Positions 24,005-31,643 of a stretch of 35,814 nucleotides of DNA are shown one piece after another. Below the pieces are notes generated by a model. The model was not told the DNA's origin, ran no database searches, and was given only the letters and a program-made list of their open reading frames with translations. Location of the stretch: positions 1 through 35,814 of the forward strand of contig JBHHXG010000008.1 of NCBI GenBank assembly GCA_046756985.1, read 5' to 3'. The position numbers and the translations under genes are program-made. Source of the DNA: JBHHXG01 sp046756985 (GTDB taxonomy: Bacteria; Pseudomonadota; Zetaproteobacteria; Mariprofundales; Mariprofundaceae). How positions within the stretch are numbered: the first letter of the stretch is position 1; every line of letters starts with the position of its first letter.

Positions 24005-25252
24005 TTGGCTAAGGCATACGATCTGATCATTGTTGGTGGCGGCATCGCCGGCGCAGCACTTGCATTGGAGTTGTCGCAACTTAAGGCCAGAGCGCCGCTG
24101 AAAATTGCGGTGATTGAGGCTTCTCCGACTGCACTGAACTCAGGAAAAGGTCCTGAACGCGTTATTGCGCTGTCACATGGCAGCTATTGTCATTTGCAAT
24201 CGCTCGGCGCTTGGGACGCAGTGAAAGTGCTCGGTGTGGCGCCGATTCGTGATGTCCATATTTGCGAACCGGGTAATATCGGCTCGGTGGATATGTCCGC
24301 TAGTGATGCTGGTGTTGAGGCGCTGGGCTATGTGGTCGAATTGTCGCATGTCATTACGCCGCTGCGCAATACCCTGCAGGACAGGGTGGACTGGTTATGT
24401 CCGGCACAGCTGCAAGCGATGCATGTGGATGGAGACGAGATCCATGTAACGGTTAGCCATAACAAAAAGATGCACAAGCTGGCTGCGAATTTGCTGGTGG
24501 GCGCGGACGGCACCTACAGTCAGGTGCGCCGTATGGCGGGCATCAAATGCATTGGCTGGGATCACAACCGCTTCGGTATCGTTGCGTCGGTTACGCCTGA
24601 AAAGCCGCACGCTGGCGTCGCCTATGAATGTTTTCGATCCAGCGGGCCGCTGGCCTTTCTGCCGCTGGATAATGTGCGCTGCTCGATTGTCTGGACGCTG
24701 GCACCGGAGGAGGCATCCCGGCTGATAGCTGCGTCCGACACGGATTTTCTGAGCAGTCTGAACCGGGCTGCAGGCGACGAGGTTGGCGCAAGATTGGGGA
24801 CCATGAAAGCAACCGGTCCGCGTGGCTGTTTTCCGTTCGAATTGAGGCTGGCATCATCCTGTGTCGCCAGTCGTGTTGCCCTGGTCGGCAATGCCGCCCA
24901 TACCGTGCATCCGGTGGCGGGGCAGGGCATGAATCTCGGCCTGCGCGATGTAGCTGTACTGGCCGATACCATTGCAAAAGCCGTACATACAGGTCGGGAC
25001 ACAGGATCTGCGATTGTTATGGAAGAATACGTTTCGCGCAGAAAAGCGGACTTTGCTGCGGTCATTGGCTTTACCGAAGGCGTCAACACCGTTTTCTCGG
25101 AAACATTTGCGCCCGTACGGCTGGTGCGCGGCATGGGATTGAGTGCCATGCAAACGTTGAGGCCCGTCAGAGACTTTCTGCTGAAACAGGCCTCAGGTAT
25201 CGGACAGATGGCATCTCTCAGGTCAACACAGGAGAATAAGCATGTCGCGTAA
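24005..25252 (+). CDS. UbiH-like FAD-dependent ubiquinone-biosynthesis hydroxylase
   Basis: Class A flavin monooxygenase of the UbiH/UbiF/Coq6 family, which hydroxylates the ubiquinone ring. The 415-residue protein has the N-terminal dinucleotide site LIIVGGGIAGAALALEL (about 7-23), the middle DG motif VGADGTYSQVRRMAG, and the C-terminal FAD ribityl motif LVGNAAHTVHPVAGQGMNLGLRD. The asparagine in GNAAH, where most family members have GDAAH, is also seen in E. coli UbiH and supports a UbiH-type identity. The start is a TTG at 24005 with AGGAGG at 23988-23993 (11-base gap) and AAGG closer; no in-frame ATG exists before the FAD motif. Its end overlaps the next gene by 11 bases. Which ring position it acts on cannot be decided here. 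Confidence 0.85.
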   Translation: MAKAYDLIIVGGGIAGAALALELSQLKARAPLKIAVIEASPTALNSGKGPERVIALSHGSYCHLQSLGAWDAVKVLGVAPIRDVHICEPGNIGSVDMSASDAGVEALGYVVELSHVITPLRNTLQDRVDWLCPAQLQAMHVDGDEIHVTVSHNKKMHKLAANLLVGADGTYSQVRRMAGIKCIGWDHNRFGIVASVTPEKPHAGVAYECFRSSGPLAFLPLDNVRCSIVWTLAPEEASRLIAASDTDFLSSLNRAAGDEVGARLGTMKATGPRGCFPFELRLASSCVASRVALVGNAAHTVHPVAGQGMNLGLRDVAVLADTIAKAVHTGRDTGSAIVMEEYVSRRKADFAAVIGFTEGVNTVFSETFAPVRLVRGMGLSAMQTLRPVRDFLLKQASGIGQMASLRSTQENKHVA

Positions 25253-26483
25253 ACCGGCGAGGCCTGCCCGGGCTGTGAAAAAAGATACACAGACCGATGT
25301 ACTAATTATCGGCGGTGGCATGGTCGGCCTTGCATTGGCCTGTGCGCTTAAAGGTAGCGCCCTGCATGTGACGGTCATTGAGCGTGCCGAAAGCGAGCCG
25401 TTCTATTCCCTGGGCCGGGATTGCCGCGTATCCGCCATCGTGGCCGGTAATGTGGAGATATTAAGCGGACTGGGCGTTTGGCAGCATCTGGAAGCGGAAG
25501 CAGGCCCGATGCGGGCGATGCGTATCTGGGATGCTCAGCATGCCGGCAGTATTCGCTTCGAGGCCGAGGAGATAGGTCTTGATGCGCTCGGTCATCTTGT
25601 TGAGAACAGCCAGTTACAGTCGGCACAGTTGGAAGTGCTGCATGATGCGGAGAATGTGCGCCTGCTTTGTCCCGCCCAAGTGGCGGATGTGCAATGGTCT
25701 TCAGATCAGGCAACCGTCACATTGGAGGGTGGGCAAAGCATTTCGTCTCCGTTGATTGTCGGTGCGGACGGTGGCCGTTCATGGCTGCGCGACAAGGCCG
25801 GTATTGGCCTTTGCGTCAAGCGGCCTTACAGGCAGAAGGGAATCGTGGCCACGGTACGTTCGCAGGCGCCGCATCGCGGCATGGCCTTCCAGCGCTTTTT
25901 ACCCACCGGACCGCTGGCCTTTCTGCCGATGTCAGGCGATCTATGCTCCATTGTCTGGAGTGCAGATGATAAAGAGGCCGGCCGTTTGATGGCGCTGGAT
26001 GACGCTGATTTCGTTGTGGCATTGAATCTGGCTTTCGGCCCTGTGCTTGGGCGTATCGAAGAGGCCGGGGAACGCGCCGCTTTTCCGTTGCAGGGCCAGC
26101 TGGCTGCGCATGTGGTGCGGGAGCGTCTGGCACTGATCGGTGATGCGGCGCATACGGTACATCCGCTGGCGGGCCTCGGTGTGAATCTGGGATTGCGCGA
26201 TGCCATGGTGCTGGCGCAGGAACTCGTGGATGCACGGCGCTATGGAGAGGATATCGGTGGCATGCCGGTACTGAGCCGTTATGCAAAGCTCAGATTGCCG
26301 GATGTGCTGTCGGTAATGGCGACCATGGAGGGTTTTCATCAACTGTTTACGCACGATCTGCCGCTGTTACCGCAACTTCGCGATCTCGGTATGCGGCTGG
26401 TCAGCAACAGCGGCATCTTCAAACAACTGCTGATGCGTAACAGCACCGGCATTTCACTGCCTGTTCCCAAACAGATTTCATAA
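25242..26483 (+). CDS. UbiF/UbiI-like FAD-dependent ubiquinone-biosynthesis hydroxylase
   Basis: Second UbiH/UbiF/Coq6-family monooxygenase, 413 residues. It has the FAD site VLIIGGGMVGLALACAL (about 19-35), the DG motif VGADGGRSWLRDKAG, and LIGDAAHTVHPLAGLGVNLGLRD, where GLG replaces the usual GQG. The C-terminal part (VDARRYGEDIGGMPVLSRY) resembles UbiF-type enzymes. The first 15 residues are basic and poorly conserved. The ATG at 25242 lies inside the end of the preceding paralog, and the stop abuts the mutL ATG, so the three genes are probably co-transcribed. Together with its neighbour it implies ubiquinone synthesis needing two different hydroxylations. Confidence 0.85.
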   Translation: MSRKPARPARAVKKDTQTDVLIIGGGMVGLALACALKGSALHVTVIERAESEPFYSLGRDCRVSAIVAGNVEILSGLGVWQHLEAEAGPMRAMRIWDAQHAGSIRFEAEEIGLDALGHLVENSQLQSAQLEVLHDAENVRLLCPAQVADVQWSSDQATVTLEGGQSISSPLIVGADGGRSWLRDKAGIGLCVKRPYRQKGIVATVRSQAPHRGMAFQRFLPTGPLAFLPMSGDLCSIVWSADDKEAGRLMALDDADFVVALNLAFGPVLGRIEEAGERAAFPLQGQLAAHVVRERLALIGDAAHTVHPLAGLGVNLGLRDAMVLAQELVDARRYGEDIGGMPVLSRYAKLRLPDVLSVMATMEGFHQLFTHDLPLLPQLRDLGMRLVSNSGIFKQLLMRNSTGISLPVPKQIS

Positions 26484-28265
26484 ATGCGCCAAACCATCCA
26501 TCAGTTACCGCCGCAGGTGGCGAACCAGATTGCTGCTGGCGAAGTGGTGGAGCGCCCAGCCTCCGTCGTTAAGGAACTGGTGGAAAACAGTCTGGATGCC
26601 GGTGCTTCAGAAATTATTGTGCGTATTGAAAAGGCCGGAAAAAAACGTATCGAAGTTGAGGATAATGGCACGGGCATGTCCGCCGCTGATGCGGAAATGG
26701 CCATGCAACGTCATGCCACGAGCAAAATTTCCAGCCTTGAGGATTTGCATCAGATCGCCAGCCATGGCTTCCGTGGCGAGGCCTTGCCATCGATTGCATC
26801 GGTATCACGTTTCCGTATGCACAGCTCCCTGAACGGTGAGGCAGAAGGTGCGGAGGTACGTGTGAATGGCGGCGGTACAGTCGAGGCGCGTCCCGCACCG
26901 GCGCGTTCCGGAACCCGCATAGAGGTGCTGGACCTGTTTCTGAATACACCGGCACGCCTACGTTTTATGCGTACCGACAAGACCGAAGAGGCTCAGATTG
27001 TTGATGCGATGCGGGCGCTGGCGCTGGGCAATCCGCATGTGGCCTTCCGTCTGGAAGTGGAAGGACGCAAGCGATTGTCCGTTCCCGCACAGCAGAGCGA
27101 GCGCCAACGGGTCGCCATGATCATGGGCGAAGCATTTGATGCCAACAGCATCGAACAGATGTTTGAATATGAAGGCATTCGCTTTATAGCGCAGCTGGGG
27201 CTGCCGACATTCCATCACCACAACAGCAGTCGCATGCTGTTTGTCGTTAATGGCCGCGTGGTGCGCGATAAGCAACTGATTGCAGCGCTCAGAGCCGGCT
27301 ATCGGGACGTCATGTTTCATGACCGTTATCCAGTGGCGCTGTTGCGCATCGAAATGGATCCGAGGGATGTAGATGTCAATGTACATCCGGCCAAGCGTGA
27401 GGTGCGTTTCAAATCACCGCAGTCGCTGCGAGGCGGTGTTGTTGCCTGCGTACGGGCGGGCATTGATCGTATGGGGCATACAGTTTCGTCGCAGGCCACC
27501 GGAGAGGCATTGCGCGTCATGCAATCATCATATCGGCCCCGGCAGGCCGCAGGAGATGGCTTTTCAGGCCAGTCACGGCATATGCCATCCTACGGGGCTG
27601 CCTCAGCAGATATCCAGAAGCTGCTGTTCTCTGCTGGTACGGTTGCCGAGCCGCAGGCTGGCTATCTGGCCGATGAGCCGCTCGATCTTGGCCGGCCGCT
27701 GGCTCAGATTCACCGCTGCTATATTCTGGCGCAGACTGATGACGGCATCATTCTGGTGGATCAGCATGCGGCGCATGAGCGCATCACCTACGAAAAACTG
27801 AAGGCCGAACTTGAGCAGGGCGCGCTTACAAGCCAGCGGCTGTTGACACCGGCAAGCTGGCAGACGGATGCAAAGGCAGCGGCATGGCTGCATGATCATG
27901 CTGACTTGCTGACGGCCTTTGGCGTTGAGCTTGAAGCGGCTGGTGATGAACTCTTCACGATTCGCGCCGTGCCGGCATTGCTGGGAGCGGAATCTCCCAC
28001 CGGACTGTTGAGCGAGCTCGTGGATACCTGCATGTTGATTGGCATCGAAGCCGAAGGCAGGAGCCGTGTGCTGGAGCGGTGGCTGGGCAACCGTGCCTGC
28101 AAGGGATCAATCAAGTCCGGACGCGTGCTGAATCATGGTGAGCAGGATGGGCTGCTGCGTGAAATGGAGCGTACACCGAATATTGCCCAGTGTAATCATG
28201 GCCGACCGACCTATGTACGGCTATCTCTGAATAACCTGGAGAGGCTTTTTGGCCGAAAGGAATAA
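26484..28265 (+). CDS. mutL: DNA mismatch repair protein MutL with endonuclease signature
   Basis: Mismatch repair coordinator, 593 residues. The N-terminal GHKL ATPase is intact: Glu31 in KELVENSLDAG, DNGTGM at 60-65, HATSKI, and GFRGEALPSIASV near 95-107. The C-terminal dimerisation domain carries DQHA-x2-E-x4-E starting at Asp426 (DQHAAHERITYE), plus ACKGSIKSGR and QCNHGRP. These together form the metal-dependent nicking site of MutL from bacteria without MutH. The gene starts at the base after the upstream stop. mutL-miaA-hflX order follows. Confidence 0.96.
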   Translation: MRQTIHQLPPQVANQIAAGEVVERPASVVKELVENSLDAGASEIIVRIEKAGKKRIEVEDNGTGMSAADAEMAMQRHATSKISSLEDLHQIASHGFRGEALPSIASVSRFRMHSSLNGEAEGAEVRVNGGGTVEARPAPARSGTRIEVLDLFLNTPARLRFMRTDKTEEAQIVDAMRALALGNPHVAFRLEVEGRKRLSVPAQQSERQRVAMIMGEAFDANSIEQMFEYEGIRFIAQLGLPTFHHHNSSRMLFVVNGRVVRDKQLIAALRAGYRDVMFHDRYPVALLRIEMDPRDVDVNVHPAKREVRFKSPQSLRGGVVACVRAGIDRMGHTVSSQATGEALRVMQSSYRPRQAAGDGFSGQSRHMPSYGAASADIQKLLFSAGTVAEPQAGYLADEPLDLGRPLAQIHRCYILAQTDDGIILVDQHAAHERITYEKLKAELEQGALTSQRLLTPASWQTDAKAAAWLHDHADLLTAFGVELEAAGDELFTIRAVPALLGAESPTGLLSELVDTCMLIGIEAEGRSRVLERWLGNRACKGSIKSGRVLNHGEQDGLLREMERTPNIAQCNHGRPTYVRLSLNNLERLFGRKE

Positions 28266-28273
28266 TGTGAACT

Positions 28274-28369
28274 ACAGAGACACAGAGGCACAGAGGAATA
28301 ATAAATCCAACAGGCCTGAGAAGAGAAGAAACTCAAGTGAAGTTACCCTCTGGGTCACTGTGTCTCTGC
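28274..28369. repeat. Imperfect 22-base inverted repeat between mutL and miaA
   Basis: The left arm 28275-28296 (beginning CAGAGACACAGAG) and right arm 28347-28368 (ending GTGTCTCTG) match in 19 of 22 positions as inverted repeats, enclosing about 50 bases. The arms are built from short CACAGAG-like units, unlike surrounding DNA. It fills nearly the whole 117-base gap. It may be a REP-like or MITE-like dispersed element, or an RNA hairpin controlling miaA, whose ATG is only 14 bases past the right arm. Confidence 0.75.
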
Positions 28370-28382
28370 GGCTATTTTTATT

Positions 28383-29300
28383 ATGGCTTTGAAAGCGGTT
28401 GCATTGATGGGCGCGACAGGGGTTGGCAAGTCGGCGCTGGCGCTGAATCTCGCCGAACAGCTCCACACCTGCATCATCTCCTGCGATTCAATGCAGGTGT
28501 ACCGCGGGCTTGATATCGGCACCGCCAAGCCATCTGGCGAAGAACAGATACGCGTTTCCCATCATCTGATTGACTGTGTGGACTTGAGGGAGGTCTGTTC
28601 GGCTGCCAGTTGGGCGGAGCAGGCAGCCGTGATTATTGCGCAGGAAAATGCCGCAGGACGCATCCCCGTGGTCAGCGGAGGCACCGGACTCTATCTGCGG
28701 ACACTTCTGAGTGGAATATCTAAAATACCGATAGAAAACAAAGAGATAAGAGAAGAACTTAAAGTATTACAGAAATTAAAAGGCACGCCGTATCTGCACG
28801 CGCTCCTGGCTGAAGTTGATGCACAGGTGGCGTCCCGCTTGAGCCCGAATGATAGCCAGCGCGTGCTGCGTGCACTGTCCGTTTATCGCAGTACCGGCGT
28901 CCCGTTATCCGAGTGGCAGACGCAGAACAAACAACAACAGGCAGACATAGACTGCCCGGTCTTTGTGCTGGAAGTACCCAGAGAGAAGCTGCGTGAAAAC
29001 TTAAAGGAGCGATTCCATGCCATGCTGGAAGCAGGCTGGTTGCAGGAGGTGTATTGGCTGCTGGAACAGGGGTTGGATGATGCGCACCCGGCCATGCGTG
29101 CGGTCGGTTATCGGCAGCTGATTGCGCACCTGCGCGGGCAATGCACGCTGGATCAGGCTATCAGCAATGGCATCACGGCAACGCGACGCTATGCCAAACG
29201 TCAGCAAACATGGTTCCGGCATCAGACCGAGGCCGTGTTTGGCGATACAGTTTCCGTCAGAGAACAGATTGTGGAGGCATTGCAATCATGCCGGAATTGA
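28383..29300 (+). CDS. miaA: tRNA dimethylallyltransferase
   Basis: Adds the isopentenyl group to A37 of tRNAs that read UNN codons. The 305-residue protein has the P-loop GATGVGKSALAL (about 10-21), the family motif SCDSMQVYRGLDIGTAKPS (about 34-52), VSGGTGLYLRTLL (about 99-111), and the C-terminal YRQLIAHLRG and RRYAKRQQTWFR motifs. The ATG at 28383 has no evident Shine-Dalgarno and follows closely after the palindrome at 28274-28369. Part of the middle (28720-28790) is AT-richer than its surroundings, but the frame is intact. Its end overlaps hflX by 13 bases; no hfq lies between. Confidence 0.95.
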   Translation: MALKAVALMGATGVGKSALALNLAEQLHTCIISCDSMQVYRGLDIGTAKPSGEEQIRVSHHLIDCVDLREVCSAASWAEQAAVIIAQENAAGRIPVVSGGTGLYLRTLLSGISKIPIENKEIREELKVLQKLKGTPYLHALLAEVDAQVASRLSPNDSQRVLRALSVYRSTGVPLSEWQTQNKQQQADIDCPVFVLEVPREKLRENLKERFHAMLEAGWLQEVYWLLEQGLDDAHPAMRAVGYRQLIAHLRGQCTLDQAISNGITATRRYAKRQQTWFRHQTEAVFGDTVSVREQIVEALQSCRN

Positions 29301-30601
29301 TTGTAACTGCCGCTCCGGTCGACAAGGCACTGAGCGTGCATCCGGCATTTACTGACAAAAAGGTCAGTGATTTTGCCGAGCAATCCCGCCAGCAAGAGTT
29401 TAACCTGCTTGTTATTGCCAGTGATTGCGAGTTACAGCAATCCATTGCCGTTCCGGTACGGCGGATACTGGCGGGCACATTGTTTGGCAAAGGGCAGATG
29501 GCGGATATTGCGGATGCCGTGCGTCTGCATGAGGCGGGTGTTGTCTTTGTTAATCACCAGCTTTCACCGGTACAACAGCGCAATCTGGAAAAGGCCTGGA
29601 GTGCCAAGGTGGTGGATCGCACCGGCCTGATTCTGGAGATTTTCGCCGCCCGTGCCCGCACGAGGGAAGGCGTGCTTCAGGTGGAGCTGGCCAGCCTGAC
29701 TTACCAACTCGGCCGCCTGGTACGTAGCTGGACGCATCTGGAACGGCAGCGCGGTGGCTTCGGCTTTCTGGGCGGCCCTGGTGAGCGCCAGATCGAGTTG
29801 GATCGGCGTATGATCCGCGGACGCATCAAATCGCTGCGGAAAGACCTGGACAAGGTGCGGCGTATGCGCGCCACTCAAAGAAAGGGGAGGCAGCGCAAGG
29901 CCATTCCGACCGTGGCGCTGGTCGGCTACACCAATGCCGGCAAGTCCACGCTGTTCAACCGCCTCACCGGCGCGGATGTCTATGCCGATGACCGGCTGTT
30001 TGCGACGCTGGATCCTACGCTGCGGCTGCTGGAGCTGGATGATGGCGGGCGGGTGATGCTTTCCGATACGGTGGGTTTTGTGCAGGAGCTTCCCCATGAG
30101 CTGGTGGATGCTTTTCGCGCCACACTGGAAGAGGTCATCGAAGCAGATCTGATCCTGCATGTGCGTGATGCCGCCGCTCCGCAGGTCATTGAGCAAGGGC
30201 AGGTGGTAGAACAAACGCTGGCCCAGCTTGGCCTTGAGGGTGATGTGTCCCCGCCCGTGATCGAGGTGTGGAACAAGGTTGATCTGGTACCGGATGTGCG
30301 GTCAGTTATTCGCGAGGGGATTAGTGGCAGCCGGGTGGCCGTTTCGGCACTCACCGGCAAAGGCGTGAACGAACTCACAACGCTACTGTCCGGCTGGCTG
30401 GCGCAGGAAATGGTGGAGCTGAAACTGACGCTGGCAATTTCCGATGGACGTTCGCTGGCCTTCTGCTACGAGAAAGGAGAAGTGCTCTCCAAAACCGAAA
30501 GAGGGGACGTGGTGAATGTTGTCGTACGCCTGCATGTGGCGGATGCCGGTCGCTTCAATCTGAATCTGGAATCAGGGGGCCACTGCTTAAAAGAGGTCTA
30601 A
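29288..30601 (+). CDS. hflX: Ribosome-dissociating GTPase HflX
   Basis: GTPase that splits stalled 70S ribosomes under stress. The 437-residue protein has the glycine-rich HflX domain (RGGFGFLGGPGERQIELDRR at about 154-173), a basic coiled linker, then the G domain: P-loop VGYTNAGKSTLFNRLTG, DTVGF, and NKVD. A longer open frame exists upstream, but the ATG at 29288 begins the real N-terminus and lies inside the end of miaA. The C-terminal part (residues about 380-437) is a small accessory domain. It is convergent with the DHOD-like gene, 28 bases apart. Confidence 0.95.
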   Translation: MPELIVTAAPVDKALSVHPAFTDKKVSDFAEQSRQQEFNLLVIASDCELQQSIAVPVRRILAGTLFGKGQMADIADAVRLHEAGVVFVNHQLSPVQQRNLEKAWSAKVVDRTGLILEIFAARARTREGVLQVELASLTYQLGRLVRSWTHLERQRGGFGFLGGPGERQIELDRRMIRGRIKSLRKDLDKVRRMRATQRKGRQRKAIPTVALVGYTNAGKSTLFNRLTGADVYADDRLFATLDPTLRLLELDDGGRVMLSDTVGFVQELPHELVDAFRATLEEVIEADLILHVRDAAAPQVIEQGQVVEQTLAQLGLEGDVSPPVIEVWNKVDLVPDVRSVIREGISGSRVAVSALTGKGVNELTTLLSGWLAQEMVELKLTLAISDGRSLAFCYEKGEVLSKTERGDVVNVVVRLHVADAGRFNLNLESGGHCLKEV

Positions 30602-30629
30602 TGTTCATATATGCCGACATTTTTCCTCC

Positions 30630-31640
30630 CTATCGCCAGACGCTGGCCGGTGGTTCGAAGCTATTGAGTACTTGCATGTAATTGACGCGCTCGAAGGCCG
30701 AAGGGTCGGTGGCGTTTTCGTGGCTGACACTGCCCTTGAGCTGTTCGACGGATTCGTATTCATTCTCCTCCATCCATGTCTGCATATCCTTAAGCACCCG
30801 GGTCAGGTGATCGGGGCCATGTTTCAACAGGGCGCTGCACATGTGCGTTACATCCGCGCCGGCCAGCAGCATCTTGATGGCGTCTTCCGCCGTGTGGATA
30901 CCGCTGGTGGCGGCCAGCGAGAGTTTCACGCGGCCGCGCAGGATGGCGATCCAGCGCATGGCCAGCAGTGAGTCCGCCGATGTGGAAAGGTTAAGGCTGG
31001 GCATGACGTTCAGCGTTTCAAGATCAATATCCGGCTGATAAAAGCGGTTGAACAGCGACACGCCGTCCGCGTCCACTTTTTCCAGGCGTTTGACGAAATG
31101 GCCGACGGAACTGAACTGCGGCGACAGTTTCATCACGACCGGGATGCTGATATGCGCCTTGAGCTGCTCCAGGATGCTGATATAGCGCTGTTCGACCTCT
31201 TCGCCTGTCTGCTCGATATCGGCGGCCACGTAGTAGACATTCAGCTCCAGTGCGTTGGCACCGGCCTCCTGCAGATGTTTGCCATGCTCCACCCAGCCGC
31301 TGATGGACGTGCCATTGAGGCTGGCGATGACGGGAATATCCAGCGCGGCCTTGAGCGCCGTCAACTGCTCCAGATACTCCTCCAGTGTCGTCTTGTAGGC
31401 CTCGTGCACAGGCAGGTAGGACTGTGCCTCGGCATGGCCGATGTCCTGGCCGTGCAGCAGGCGGTCGAAGTGCGCCTCATCGGCGGCAATATGTTCCTCG
31501 AACAGTGAAAACATGACGATGGCGGCAGCACCCGCATCCTCCAGCTTTTTGGCTATATCCACACTGCGGGACAGCGGCGAGGCCGAAGGTACAAGCGGGT
31601 TGGCAAGCTTCAGCCCAAGATAGTTCGTTGTCAGATCCAT
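30630..31640 (-). CDS. Dihydroorotate-dehydrogenase-like flavoprotein linked to PFOR
   Basis: 336-residue TIM-barrel protein of the class 1 DHOD family. Its start (MDLTTNYLGLKLANPLVPSA) and middle (PVIASLNGTSISGWV, ALELNVYY, IPVVMKLSPQFSSV) match the DHOD fold with an FMN site. The base cysteine or serine that typifies true PyrD is not evident, and this protein belongs to a branch commonly found beside PFOR genes. It begins 3 bases after the nifJ stop, with GGAGGAG as ribosome binding site, so it is co-translated with PFOR. Pyrimidine synthesis is not its likely role. An accessory flavin function in ferredoxin-linked metabolism is inferred from neighbourhood only. Confidence 0.8.
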   Translation of the reverse strand: MDLTTNYLGLKLANPLVPSASPLSRSVDIAKKLEDAGAAAIVMFSLFEEHIAADEAHFDRLLHGQDIGHAEAQSYLPVHEAYKTTLEEYLEQLTALKAALDIPVIASLNGTSISGWVEHGKHLQEAGANALELNVYYVAADIEQTGEEVEQRYISILEQLKAHISIPVVMKLSPQFSSVGHFVKRLEKVDADGVSLFNRFYQPDIDLETLNVMPSLNLSTSADSLLAMRWIAILRGRVKLSLAATSGIHTAEDAIKMLLAGADVTHMCSALLKHGPDHLTRVLKDMQTWMEENEYESVEQLKGSVSHENATDPSAFERVNYMQVLNSFEPPASVWR

Positions 31641-31643
31641 CGC

